Source: Lepagella muris (GTDB lineage: Bacteria > Bacteroidota > Bacteroidia > Bacteroidales > Muribaculaceae). From it: DNA of 64,000 nucleotides. Shown here piece after piece: positions 35,715 through 44,450 of this stretch. Location of the stretch: NCBI RefSeq assembly GCF_004793975.1, contig NZ_SRYB01000005.1:124001-188000 (forward strand). The letters are read 5' to 3'. The notes under the pieces are model-generated. The model saw nothing but the letters and a program-made list of their open reading frames with translations, was not told the origin of the DNA and did not search any database. Position 1 is the stretch's first letter. The number at the start of each line of letters is the position of its first letter. The translations under genes and the position numbers were made by a program.

Positions 35715-37235
35715 TCAGCCGTGGATTATGCCGGAGAATTCCTTCCAAGTTTTGTTCTTGTATTGCCATGCCTCGCCGCAGACGGCGTTTGCGTTGATGC
35801 CGGGGCAGTCGGCAAGGAGGACGTAGATAGTGCCCTCGACAGGAGTGGCAGGAGCGTCGGCGGATGCCCACATGATGTAGGACTCGGCACCGGCTGCGGG
35901 ACTCTCCCCTTCTCCGTCGATCCAGATGTGGCAGCTTCCTTTGAGGGCAAGTGCATCCCAGACAACGGTGGACTCGCGTTTTGCCTCGTGACCCTCGATG
36001 CGCTCGCTGTCCTTATGCTCGGCGGAGTAGACGTAGTGGACGAGGCGGTCGTAGGCAATGACTCCGGCGGAGTTGCTCCAACCGAGACGGTCGAGTGTGG
36101 GTTCGTGCTTGAGCTCGATGTCGCCGAAGACGGTGTGGATTGTGGATACGGACCATCCGACGGGGTTTGTCTTGACAATGATCTGCACTTCGGGGTGCTT
36201 GGAATAGTCGATTGTCTGGATGTTTTCGAGGAAGTTCTTTCCACAGAGTGCGATTACGCTCTTGGGAACGTCGTCGCCGGTGAAGATCATTTTTGCGAGG
36301 GAGATGAGCTCCTCGAAGGTCCATTTACCAACCTTGTCGAGGTGTCGCTTGATCTGGTAGCGTATGCCTTCGGTGGTGTAGATGCTCTGGATTCCGAGTG
36401 GGGTCTCGATCTGGATCTTGCCCTTACGACCTGCCCATAGCGTGCGGTTGCCCTTGACCTTGAAATCGGCAATCTGCGCCTCGGCGATGAGTGCTTGAGA
36501 GAATGGGATTCTTTTCTTGACGCTCTCGAAATAGTCGCTGACGATTGAGTTGAACCCTCGTTTCTGTGCGTAGATCTCGGTGGGCATAGGGACGATGAGG
36601 TTTGGAGCGACTTCCTTCTGTGTCTCGAACATGGCGGTTGACATAATGACGAGCGTTGTGCCGGCCGGAATTTCGGGGACGTTGGAGACCTCGTCGGTCT
36701 CGGTGGTCTTCTTCCCGTTGATTGCCATGGCGATGGGCGCACCGTCGTTGTCTTTCCCGGTGACGAAGAGCATTAGGTCTTCTCCGGGTGTGGCTGTCGC
36801 GCCCTTTGCGTCGTAGCCGTCGACGCCCTTGACAAGGACGGTGGTGAACGGCTGGAGAAGTTTCTTGTCGGTGTTCTCGAGACTGAGAGTGACGCGGTCT
36901 GTCGTGCCGTCGCCTACGGCTGCCTTCGTGACGATGCGTGCACGGGGCTCGTCGATGGCGTAGTGCTGTATGACGGGTGAGTTTACCTTTACACGCTTTG
37001 CGCGGAGCATGATCTGCATGAGCGGTGTGTCGTCGGAGTTAAACCGGAAAAGGTTCTCGTCGATGTCGGTGTCGATGAGGTTGCCGGGTGCGATTCCCCC
37101 GGTGGCTGCCGCCACGGTGCTGACGGTGGTTGACTCGCCGGGGAGCTGAGTTGGGAGCCCGGCATGACCGGGGGATGTGGTCGGGGTCTGTGCGCCTGTC
37201 ACGACGGGACCTCCAGTTGCATTGTCTGTTGCCAT
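35715..37235 (-). CDS. Major capsid protein (506 aa)
   Basis: Probable HK97-fold shell protein. Evidence is context plus composition: a disordered Thr/Pro/Gly N-terminus (residues 1-45), a core with LFRFNSDDTPLMQIMLRAKR, several Gly-rich strands and a C-terminal insertion (residues 440-500, ASADAPATPVEGTIYVLLAD). It is preceded by a scaffold-like gene and followed by a capsid-associated protein. No protease gene is nearby, so the scaffold is probably removed without the usual prohead protease, as in P22 and T7. The 76-bp gap downstream holds no gene. Confidence 0.8.
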   Translation of the reverse strand: MATDNATGGPVVTGAQTPTTSPGHAGLPTQLPGESTTVSTVAAATGGIAPGNLIDTDIDENLFRFNSDDTPLMQIMLRAKRVKVNSPVIQHYAIDEPRARIVTKAAVGDGTTDRVTLSLENTDKKLLQPFTTVLVKGVDGYDAKGATATPGEDLMLFVTGKDNDGAPIAMAINGKKTTETDEVSNVPEIPAGTTLVIMSTAMFETQKEVAPNLIVPMPTEIYAQKRGFNSIVSDYFESVKKRIPFSQALIAEAQIADFKVKGNRTLWAGRKGKIQIETPLGIQSIYTTEGIRYQIKRHLDKVGKWTFEELISLAKMIFTGDDVPKSVIALCGKNFLENIQTIDYSKHPEVQIIVKTNPVGWSVSTIHTVFGDIELKHEPTLDRLGWSNSAGVIAYDRLVHYVYSAEHKDSERIEGHEAKRESTVVWDALALKGSCHIWIDGEGESPAAGAESYIMWASADAPATPVEGTIYVLLADCPGINANAVCGEAWQYKNKTWKEFSGIIHG

Positions 37236-37273
37236 TTGATGGATTATGTTATGATTAATATTCGGATTCTGAT

Positions 37274-37438
37274 TCAGGAGGGCTCAATGATCAAGCCGGG
37301 ACGAATCCCGCCGGAGAGGTCGGCGAGGGCGCTGACGGTGGCGGAGCATCCGGGAGCGTGGCAGGGTATGCCTGCGGAGCCGCGGACGGGGGCGTCGGAG
37401 GAGCGGCTTCCGACAATTTTCAGTTGGGAGCCGTTCAT
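37274..37438 (-). CDS. Small protein between scaffold and capsid genes (54 aa)
   Basis: ATG at 37438 begins one base after the scaffold stop, and the frame runs 54 codons to TGA. The product, with MNGSQLKIVGSRSSDAPVRG at its N-terminus and GIPCHAPGC in the middle, is soluble with two close cysteines. The tight spacing and lack of any other explanation for this 200-bp space favour a real gene. Function is unknown; a capsid accessory peptide is possible. Confidence 0.55.
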   Translation of the reverse strand: MNGSQLKIVGSRSSDAPVRGSAGIPCHAPGCSATVSALADLSGGIRPGLIIEPS

Positions 37439-37439
37439 A

Positions 37440-38174
37440 TCATCGTGCCTGTGCAGCTATGTCGAAGATTGACGGGGTCTTCTTGCGTGGAGGGGCGGCG
37501 TTCTTTCCGCCGAGGGGGACCGTGCCGTCGGACTGCGGCTTGCGGAGAGTCTCCTCAATGCGTGCGTTGCGTCCGGCAATCTCGCCTTCCTGCGATGCTG
37601 CGGCGACGTCGGAGTCGTGGTTGATGCCCTTCATGAGCATCTCGACGGTTTCGGGAGAGACCTTTCCGAGGATGTAGTCGCGACAGATCTCGGTGAGGCG
37701 CTGCATAGCTGCATCAAGATCGTCGTCGGAGATGCCGTTCTGCTGCACGTAGGATTCGAGTCCCTTCAAGGTCTGGGTGAGATTCTGCTTGTATTCCTCC
37801 TCGTATTGAGTCTCCTTCTTGATGCGTTCGGCAAATTCCTTATTGGCCTTTGCAATCTCGTCGAGCTTTTCGGGGTCGTTGATGGCGTCGAGGAGGTCGT
37901 CCTTGCCGTAGATGCGGATGAGGGCGACGGCGGGATCGTCGCCGTTCTTCCAGTCCATCATGAGGCGGGCGGAGCGCGGGTCGGACGTGAACATGTCGGA
38001 GAAAGCCTGCTCCCGCTTCGCGGACTCACCGAGGCGACGGTCGTAATCGTCGTAATCATCGGAAATCTGGGAGAAAATCTCCTCGTCGTCGGCGAATGCC
38101 TTGTCGGGATATTTCTTACGCAATCTTTCAATATGAGCGTCGCGTCGGCTCTTATTTTCTTTTGTATCAGCCAT
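37440..38174 (-). CDS. Scaffolding protein (244 aa)
   Basis: A highly charged helical protein: acidic N-terminus (DDEEIFSQISDDYDDYDRRL), coiled-coil middle (residues 110-165, EKLDEIAKANKEFAERIKKE), and a basic C-terminus (KNAAPPRKKTPSIFDIAAQAR). A basic tail that docks to the coat is the pattern of podoviral scaffolds. It is placed immediately before the capsid gene. Its start lies in a divergent promoter region shared with the terminase operon. Confidence 0.75.
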   Translation of the reverse strand: MADTKENKSRRDAHIERLRKKYPDKAFADDEEIFSQISDDYDDYDRRLGESAKREQAFSDMFTSDPRSARLMMDWKNGDDPAVALIRIYGKDDLLDAINDPEKLDEIAKANKEFAERIKKETQYEEEYKQNLTQTLKGLESYVQQNGISDDDLDAAMQRLTEICRDYILGKVSPETVEMLMKGINHDSDVAAASQEGEIAGRNARIEETLRKPQSDGTVPLGGKNAAPPRKKTPSIFDIAAQAR

Positions 38175-38257
38175 ATCGCTTGGTAATGGTGGTTTCTTTC
38201 GCGAAGATAACGAGCAGAATATGGTTTGCAGCCTTATGTTTTAAAGTCTGCATGAGT

Positions 38258-38265
38258 TATTTTTG
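38258..38265 (+). promoter_or_regulatory. Bacteroidetes-type -7 box (TATTTTTG) for the terminase operon
   Basis: It matches TAnnTTTG in the 149-bp divergent gap between the scaffold (-) and terminase (+) genes. On the other strand TATCTTCG, one mismatch from the consensus, lies near 38200 and could serve the scaffold gene. Confidence 0.45.
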
Positions 38266-38323
38266 CGATATGGGACACAGTTTCCTATCCTAATCCATAG
38301 AATATTAATCCAAGGCTAAAATT

Positions 38324-38752
38324 ATGAGACGAAAAGGGGCAGTGATAGAATATGCCAGAGAGCGGAACAGGGAGATCTTCCTATTGTTCCGGGAGATAAA
38401 CTCGCGCGGCGGTCTGTCGCGCAGTGAGGTGTGTAAAATCATCGCGAAGTCGCCGGCATCGAGGTTCTGGGTGTCGGAGGAGCGAGCGTCATACGTGGTG
38501 TCGGCGATGCTTGCGGGGCGTCCGTTGCAGCGTATGAGAGCCGGGCGGGAGGCGATGTTCAGGGAAATACTGCGGAGGGTGCGCGTGCTGATGGAGGAGC
38601 ATCCGGATGCACGGATCATCGAGCTTGTAACGACTGTGATCCATCAGCCGGCACCGGAGTTTTATCTGACGCCGGGGACGGTGGGGATCTTCTATCATTA
38701 TCACTGCAAGAGCCAACGCGCACGGTCGCGCATAAATTTCGCGGATGTATGA
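38324..38752 (+). CDS. Candidate small terminase subunit (142 aa)
   Basis: Basic, mostly helical protein with a possible helix-turn-helix (GGLSRSEVCKIIAKSP) followed by ASRFWVSEERASYVVSAMLAG. It overlaps the large terminase start as ATGA, so the two are co-translated. A DNA-binding protein directly ahead of the large terminase is most simply a small subunit that recognises the packaging site. The C-terminus (FYHYHCKSQRARSRI) is basic and could contact DNA or the large subunit. I have no residue-level match. Confidence 0.6.
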   Translation: MRRKGAVIEYARERNREIFLLFREINSRGGLSRSEVCKIIAKSPASRFWVSEERASYVVSAMLAGRPLQRMRAGREAMFREILRRVRVLMEEHPDARIIELVTTVIHQPAPEFYLTPGTVGIFYHYHCKSQRARSRINFADV

Positions 38753-40848
38753 AGCCAACTATAGAAGAGATATTGCAAGAGAATGCCCGGCGCAATGAGG
38801 CGGTGAATGCGGAGTTCAATCCGGTGACGGGTAAAGGGTCGGTAGGCGAACGTTTCCTGCTGGAGCTTCCGGACTATCCGATAAGACGGCAGTGGCTCCC
38901 GACAGGGATGATGAAGGTGCCGCTCGTGCAGAAGCTGCGGGAGTCGGGGACGGTGGAGAGGTTTATCAGGGAGCGGCTGGGATGTGAGGCCGATGAGGAT
39001 GCGATGGAGTCGGTAGTGGAGAGTTTCGTACGGCTGCGCAACAGGTATGATTTCCCGTTCTGGGCGGCGGTGCACGTGTATATCCTATCGAAGGAGACGG
39101 GTGAGGGTGAGATATTGTTCCGGCTGTCGCGTCCGCAGCGGAAGTTTGTAAATATGCTGGAGAGGTTCCGGACGGCTAACAGGCCGATAAGGATGGTGCT
39201 TCTGAAGGCACGGCAATGGGGAGGGTCAACGACATCGCAACTTTATATGGCATGGTTGCAGCTTGTGCACCGTGTCGGTCTGAATTCGGTGATAATATCA
39301 CAGACGAAGAAGACTTCGTTCGCTATCAAGGCTATGTATGACCGTGCGTTGTCGCGCTATCCGGTGGGGTTGCTGCACAGGGTCGGTGAGGCTTATGACG
39401 CGAATGAGGCTAAGATGGTGAACGTGGGTCTGACGGGTGACTACAAGAAGATCCCGCAGAGGGACTGCACGATCACGATAGCGTCATACGAATCGCCGGA
39501 CGCATTGCGCGGCGACTCGTATTCGCTGGTGCATTGCTCGGAGGTGGGACTCTGGGCACCGACGGACATGAAGAGTCCGGATTCGGTCGTGAGGTCGGCG
39601 TGTTCAGGCATATTGCTGCGGCCGTACACCATGATCATTTACGAGTCGACTGCCAACGGGACTGGAAATTTCTTCGAGCGGGAGTATAAGGCCGCAAAGG
39701 AGGGTAAGTCGCAGTTTGCATCGCTGTTCATCTCATGGTATGACATAGACCTATACAGGGAGGAATTCGAGACAGAGGAGGAGAAGCGAGAGTTTGCCGA
39801 GAAGCTGATAGAGAACAGGCTGAACGCGAACGTGGGGAGCAACAGGGAGGAGCCGGGGCGTTATCTCTGGTGGTTATGGACGCAAGGCGCGCCGCTGGAG
39901 GGGATAAAGTGGTACGTCACGGAACGGTCGGGGAAGGATTCGCACGCGGTCATGGCTGCGGAGTATCCTACGGACGACATCGAGGCATTTGTGCATTCCG
40001 GATCGATGGTGTTTGACAAATATCGTGTGGAGCCGTTGAGGCGGACGTGCCGCCCGCCGGTGTACGTCGGGGAGGTAACGGGGAACGGCGAGTATGGAGA
40101 GAAGGCTCTTGATAACCTGCATTTCTCGGAGGACAGACAGGGCTGCCTGAAGGTGTGGTCGCTTCCGGAACCGGACTTGGAGGAGGAGCGCATAACGGAC
40201 AGATACCTGACGGTGGTGGATATAGGCGGACGGTCGGATAAGGCTGACTGGTCGGTGATAGCGGTGTTTGACCGGATGGATATGATGGAGACGGAGGGAC
40301 GTCCGGCGGTTGTGGCGCAATGGCGGGGGCATCTCGACATTGACCAGATAGCATGGAAGGCGGCGCAGATAGCGAAGTATTACAATGACTCGCTGCTGGT
40401 GATCGAGAGCAACACTCTGGAGACGCATGACAGGGAGCGACAGGTGGAGGGGGACCAGTCGGGGTATATCCTGAACCAGATAAAGAGCGTGTATGATAAT
40501 CTTTATGCGCGGTCGCAGTCGGATGAGGAGATACGGAACCACGTGCCGGTGAAATACGGTTTCCATACGAACACGAAGACCAAGCCGCTGATCATCTCGT
40601 CGCTTGTGAGGATTGTGAGGGAGCGTCTGTATGTGGAGCGTGATGAGGATGTATTGACCGAGTATCTACAATATGAGCGACGGCAGAACGGAAGCTACGG
40701 TGCAATCGTGGGTCATCATGACGACCTGCTCATGACACGAGCAATCGGGCTGCACATCTGCTTCTCGGAGATGGAGATTCCTAAGATCGTGACGACATCG
40801 CGCGCACGACGGAAAGGGAGAGGCGCAATATCGGAGGCTGCGTTCTGA
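38749..40848 (+). CDS. Terminase large subunit (699 aa)
   Basis: DNA-packaging motor with an ATPase and a nuclease domain. The ATPase region has a Walker A-like KARQWGGSTT near residue 155 and the coupling motif YESTANGTGNF near 300. The RNase H-like nuclease has VDIGGRSDKADWSV near 490 (first catalytic Asp), LLVIESNT near 545, and GHHDDLLMTRAIG near 655 (last Asp pair). Length and order are complete. It converges on the portal gene with only 12 bases between stops and no hairpin. Confidence 0.92.
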   Translation: MKPTIEEILQENARRNEAVNAEFNPVTGKGSVGERFLLELPDYPIRRQWLPTGMMKVPLVQKLRESGTVERFIRERLGCEADEDAMESVVESFVRLRNRYDFPFWAAVHVYILSKETGEGEILFRLSRPQRKFVNMLERFRTANRPIRMVLLKARQWGGSTTSQLYMAWLQLVHRVGLNSVIISQTKKTSFAIKAMYDRALSRYPVGLLHRVGEAYDANEAKMVNVGLTGDYKKIPQRDCTITIASYESPDALRGDSYSLVHCSEVGLWAPTDMKSPDSVVRSACSGILLRPYTMIIYESTANGTGNFFEREYKAAKEGKSQFASLFISWYDIDLYREEFETEEEKREFAEKLIENRLNANVGSNREEPGRYLWWLWTQGAPLEGIKWYVTERSGKDSHAVMAAEYPTDDIEAFVHSGSMVFDKYRVEPLRRTCRPPVYVGEVTGNGEYGEKALDNLHFSEDRQGCLKVWSLPEPDLEEERITDRYLTVVDIGGRSDKADWSVIAVFDRMDMMETEGRPAVVAQWRGHLDIDQIAWKAAQIAKYYNDSLLVIESNTLETHDRERQVEGDQSGYILNQIKSVYDNLYARSQSDEEIRNHVPVKYGFHTNTKTKPLIISSLVRIVRERLYVERDEDVLTEYLQYERRQNGSYGAIVGHHDDLLMTRAIGLHICFSEMEIPKIVTTSRARRKGRGAISEAAF

Positions 40849-40860
40849 TAATAGGCAACG

Positions 40861-42825
40861 TCAACGACGGAGCATCTGCTGCGCCTTGGCCACTGCCTGC
40901 GGGTCGGCCGCCTGCGTTGACTGCGCCATCATCTCCGGCGGAATGCCCTGCGGTGGCTGCCCCTGCGCCATGCGTTGCTCGTCGGCGTTTATGCTCTGGA
41001 GGAGACCATCGGCGAAGGGGAAGCATCCGTATTCGAGGAGCTGTTTCGTAGTTATGCCGTTGGCTTTCCAAAGCTCCATCATGAAGTCGTTGGCGGCTGC
41101 ACGGTAGACGGGCGAGGATTGGCTCTGCGCTATCTTGAGGTCGTAGTCAACGTTGCGCTGGCTGCGGGAGTCATATCTGACGTAGGCACTCTTGCCTGAA
41201 ATATTGATCAATCGCGGCTCGTCGTAGAACTGCTGGATGTTCTTGACGTCTTTCATGGCGCCTTCCTCCTGGAAGTCCTGATAGGTGTCGAGTATGTCCT
41301 GAAGGGATGTGGTGGCGTTCTGCGACTGCTGGTGGTATAGGCTCGCGGACATACCGGCGAATCCTTCCTTTCCCTGTATGGCACCGTTGACTCCGGAGAT
41401 GTCTTCGAAGAATTTGAGCTGTATGTTGAGCAACTCGTGTATGCCGATGTTGGTGCAGTTGTTGGCTATCTGCTGCGGTATGGCTGTGCCGGATTTTGGC
41501 TGACGCATCATTATGACGCCGTTGAATCGTGCCCACTCGTCGGCAATGTCGTCCATTGTCATTCCGGTGGGGAGACACTCTTCCGGAAAGAGAAGGACAC
41601 CCTTTGCGGATGCACGCATTATCCAGTCGTACATTATTATGAGGCGGTTGACGTAGCGTTGCTGGTCAATGACATCGGCGACGTAGCTATGGATCTCGCC
41701 GTCGATCATCGGGTAAGCCTTCCAGACGTATGGGTGAGACTTGTGCCAGTATGGGGTCTCCCCTTCCTTGAGGATCTCGCCGAATGGAGTCAAATAGTAA
41801 TAGTACCAGTAGGAATCGATGAACCATTCCGCCTCGATGAGCGGGATCTCCTCTTCGGGCATTCCGGCGGCAAGACCACGGCGGATGCGGTCTTCATTGA
41901 CGGCGCGGACCATACGGTCGTAGTCTGCGGTCTCGATCTTGTAGTAGTCGCCTGTGTTGTAGTCGTGGCAACGGTAGCGTTCCTTTGTCTCCTTTCGCCA
42001 GACTTCAATGACGCGGCAGCGCGTGGTGTCGGACGGGACGAGGAAGTCTGAACAGCGCGTGTCGATGGGGACCCCGAACTGCTGGTAGGTGCCGGCAATC
42101 ACGTCGCGCTCCCTTGCCATGGCATAGACCTCGCGGAGATGGGCGTAGTCGGCGGGTGATTTCGCAAATTCCTGACAGAGGCTCTCGAAGGGGAGGTCGT
42201 GTATCTCTCCGACGCATGAGCAATCCCAGCCTCGGAAGTCGCGCATGTTGTTGTCGATAAAGAAATTGTCGGGCTGCACGTAGTCGGTCCAGCAATCGGT
42301 GCGCTCCATACGCCAACCGTACCATTTGCGGTGGACGACGAATCCGGAGATGAGGAATTCCTCCATGCTCCGGGCGTGAAGCTCGCGCATCTTGTTGAGA
42401 TTCATGTTGCATTCGAGGGTGACAGTCATGGTCTCTCCGAGTTGCTGCTCATCGCGGTCGCGAGCGACGCAGACGGGAGTGAGTGCCTGTGTCTTGAAGA
42501 GTCCGAGGATGGAGCGCACCATCTTGCGGATAAGGTTGTTTTTCAGGGCAACGTTTCCCTGAGACTTGATGTAGTCTTCCTCACGCATACGATGGCCGTC
42601 GACACATATCACATCATCCCACTGTCGGCCGTAGGTGTAGTTCTTGTTGCGCTGTCGGTCGCGCCGGAACTGATCCATGGAGTTCCAGTAGTTCTGCGCT
42701 TCCATGAGGACGCGCATGCCTCTCTCGGTGGCGGATGAATATTCCGCCACGGAGTCGATTGCGGCTTTCCTATTTCGCCTTGGGGCGCCGCCGACGTTGC
42801 TGAGCCTGTGTAGTTTTTCTGCCAT
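40861..42825 (-). CDS. Portal protein (654 aa)
   Basis: The twelve-fold ring through which DNA enters and leaves. The sequence has the podoviral portal look: RNKNYTYGRQWDDVICVDGH near residue 60, GNVALKNNLIRKMVRSILG near 92, then VQPDNFFIDNNMRDFRGWD near 185, and a helical C-terminal barrel that ends in a Gln/Ala/Met-rich tail (AQSTQAADPQAVAKAQQ). It is on the strand opposite the large terminase, an unusual split for genes that normally share an operon. A strong inverted repeat lies just upstream. Confidence 0.85.
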   Translation of the reverse strand: MAEKLHRLSNVGGAPRRNRKAAIDSVAEYSSATERGMRVLMEAQNYWNSMDQFRRDRQRNKNYTYGRQWDDVICVDGHRMREEDYIKSQGNVALKNNLIRKMVRSILGLFKTQALTPVCVARDRDEQQLGETMTVTLECNMNLNKMRELHARSMEEFLISGFVVHRKWYGWRMERTDCWTDYVQPDNFFIDNNMRDFRGWDCSCVGEIHDLPFESLCQEFAKSPADYAHLREVYAMARERDVIAGTYQQFGVPIDTRCSDFLVPSDTTRCRVIEVWRKETKERYRCHDYNTGDYYKIETADYDRMVRAVNEDRIRRGLAAGMPEEEIPLIEAEWFIDSYWYYYYLTPFGEILKEGETPYWHKSHPYVWKAYPMIDGEIHSYVADVIDQQRYVNRLIIMYDWIMRASAKGVLLFPEECLPTGMTMDDIADEWARFNGVIMMRQPKSGTAIPQQIANNCTNIGIHELLNIQLKFFEDISGVNGAIQGKEGFAGMSASLYHQQSQNATTSLQDILDTYQDFQEEGAMKDVKNIQQFYDEPRLINISGKSAYVRYDSRSQRNVDYDLKIAQSQSSPVYRAAANDFMMELWKANGITTKQLLEYGCFPFADGLLQSINADEQRMAQGQPPQGIPPEMMAQSTQAADPQAVAKAQQMLRR

Positions 42826-42843
42826 AGCGTGATGTGATAAAGG

Positions 42844-42877
42844 GATTGCCCGCGAAGTTAGTGTTCTGCGGGCAATC
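42844..42877. terminator. Perfect 10-bp inverted repeat between early and portal genes
   Basis: GATTGCCCGC and GCGGGCAATC flank a 14-nt loop, in the minus-strand gap between the anti-defence gene and the portal gene. It could terminate the early operon. The loop contains, on the minus strand, TAACTTCG, one base from the -7 consensus, so it may instead be part of a late promoter. Nothing else is evident in 42826-42934. Confidence 0.55.
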
Positions 42878-42934
42878 GTCGGAATATCTATTAAAATTGA
42901 GAGGATGAGTGGCTCAGAGTGTATGGTTTCGGGA

Positions 42935-43633
42935 TCACTCTACAACCAATTCCCAGTCCTTTGCAAACACATCGCTGATGGAGGGAACCCAACTGTCGGC
43001 ACGTCCGGTCTTGCGGTTATAGATAAGACATTGAGATGTGTAGTCAATGTGTGCTTCACCTGACATGATGAGTTCCTTTGCCCTGTATGGAAGTGACTGC
43101 ATTTTGGGGATGATGGCTCCATTGATCTGTGCCAGCACTTGCTTGAATACGACAATATCCTTGCCGTTCCATCCTTGTCGGCGAATGACAAATCCCCTTT
43201 CAAGAAGCGTGATGGCAACTGCGAATGATAGTCCGGAGAAACCACCCTCGCCAGTTTCCATGAGAGTTGTGCGAAGCGCAAGAACGTTCATGTAGTCCTG
43301 CATGACCGCATTCTGAGCATGAAGCATAGCCTGTATTGTAGTCGGAAGTTTTTTGCTTTTGCTTTCAATGAAAGCGTTGAGATTTCCAAGTTTCTCTGCA
43401 AGCTCGTTCCATTCGATGTGCATACGATCAACCGCAGTTTCTGCAATGCGGTATGCTTTTTCAAATACTTCTTTTGGGGACCAAGACTCATAGCCGTCCT
43501 CATAGACAACCATGTAACCATCCTCAACGGGGTCAAGGCTCTTGGGGTTTTCATCACCGGGCATACATATCTTGCCGCCCTTTCTGACCGCGGGCATTGC
43601 CTGTACGGTCTTTGTTCCGATGTACTTTTTCAT
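42935..43633 (-). CDS. Candidate anti-defence sponge: N-terminal phage domain + Acb2/Tad1-like hairpin + Tad2-like (DUF2829) domain (232 aa)
   Basis: Three parts are visible. Residues 1-62 form a domain found at the start of several Bacteroidetes phage proteins (MKKYIGTKTVQAMP, then YEDGYESWSPKEVFEKAYR). Residues about 66-122 form a helical hairpin (LAEKLGNLNAFIESKSKKLP, MLHAQNAVMQDYMNVLALR) like the Acb2/Tad1 family, which sequesters cyclic nucleotide signals of CBASS and Thoeris. Residues about 130-232 match Tad2 (DUF2829): GLSFAVAITLLERGFVIRRQ, GWNGKD at 144-149, and the ending DVFAKDWELVV. Tad2 binds the Thoeris signal gcADPR. It ends the early operon, where phages often keep anti-defence genes. 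Family membership is by remembered pattern; ligand binding is inferred. Confidence 0.7.
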   Translation of the reverse strand: MKKYIGTKTVQAMPAVRKGGKICMPGDENPKSLDPVEDGYMVVYEDGYESWSPKEVFEKAYRIAETAVDRMHIEWNELAEKLGNLNAFIESKSKKLPTTIQAMLHAQNAVMQDYMNVLALRTTLMETGEGGFSGLSFAVAITLLERGFVIRRQGWNGKDIVVFKQVLAQINGAIIPKMQSLPYRAKELIMSGEAHIDYTSQCLIYNRKTGRADSWVPSISDVFAKDWELVVE

Positions 43634-43669
43634 AATGTTTATATGGGTTTTACTAAGCCGCCCAAGGCT

Positions 43670-44026
43670 TTATTTCTTATCGTAGATATTGCCAACTACC
43701 TCAATTTTATTATTGTCTGAAATGTTGTGGTTTCCTGGGTTTGTAGCTCCAATCTCGCGTCCCACGAATGAGACGTTGCGATGATTATATTCAACCCGCA
43801 TCATTGTCCCGAAGTAACCATATTTAATAACATCTCCCTCATAAATCTCAACTCCGTTGCGGTCTCAAAGTCCGGTATACTGACCGATTGTGTCTTTCTC
43901 CACCCACGGCTGACCGCCCCCTTTAGCTGCAATAGCGAACATACCATCTCCGTAGTCAATCAGAGAGCCGTAGACCCAATGACCGTTGGCTTTGGTTTTA
44001 GCTCGAAATTTAATTTGTCTGGTCAT
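43670..44026 (-). pseudogene. YopX-family phage gene interrupted by an in-frame TGA
   Basis: ATG at 44026 (ATGA overlap with the upstream gene) opens a frame of 53 codons, TGA at 43867-43865, then 64 further codons to TAA. Both sides are clearly one YopX protein: MTRQIKFRAKTKANGHWVYG and TIGQYTGL before the stop, DRNGVEIYEGDVIKYGYFG and IEVVGNIYDKK after it. YopX members usually read TGLxDKNGxEIYEGD, so exactly one codon has become TGA. No frameshift is present. It may be a fresh nonsense mutation, a sequencing error, or a readthrough site. YopX proteins are common in phage early operons but have no settled function. Confidence 0.85.
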
Positions 44027-44289
44027 AGTTTCACATTCATCTTTTCAGCCAATTCATAAAGTTTCTCCCACGCTTGGTTAAAACTTTTTGATTGTTCGTT
44101 AAAATTATCCACCCATTCATCAACACTCTTGCGACAGCTTTCCTGAAGCGCGGCGTTTTCCTCCTTCATCTTGCGAATCAGTTCCCATGCCTTGGCTAAT
44201 TGCTTGCGGTCATGCTCCACCCAAAGAGGATAGAGTCGTGTGGCACAGACGAGTGCCACAACGATAATCAGTGTAATGCAGTAAATCAT
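44023..44289 (-). CDS. Small membrane-anchored coiled-coil protein (88 aa)
   Basis: One N-terminal membrane helix (CITLIIVVALVCATRLYPLW) is followed by a charged coiled coil (residues 28-85, KQLAKAWELIRKMKEENAAL). It is coupled at both ends by ATGA overlaps, with the zinc-ribbon gene upstream and the YopX gene downstream. Topology resembles small phage membrane proteins such as exclusion or Rz-like factors, but its early-operon place does not suit lysis. Function is unknown. Confidence 0.7.
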   Translation of the reverse strand: MIYCITLIIVVALVCATRLYPLWVEHDRKQLAKAWELIRKMKEENAALQESCRKSVDEWVDNFNEQSKSFNQAWEKLYELAEKMNVKL

Positions 44290-44450
44290 ATTCCTTTCAT
44301 TGTCTCTTGATAAAACTTTTCACTTTCGATGCAGTCGATGCAGACTTCCTGCCCATCTTCGGTGTAGATAAGTTCGCTTGACTTTTCTCCACACCATTCA
44401 CATTCTCCGGTGTGGAGGTCGGAGGGTGTGTAAATTGTTTCTGTTGTCAT
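44286..44450 (-). CDS. Small zinc-ribbon protein (54 aa)
   Basis: The start MTTETIYTPS was chosen because it overlaps the preceding stop (ATGA at 44447-44450). Two CxxC pairs (CEWC at residues 17-20, CIDC at 37-40) would bind one zinc ion. Such small ribbons are common in phage early operons as protein-interaction or DNA-linked factors. No target can be named. Confidence 0.75.
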   Translation of the reverse strand: MTTETIYTPSDLHTGECEWCGEKSSELIYTEDGQEVCIDCIESEKFYQETMKGI

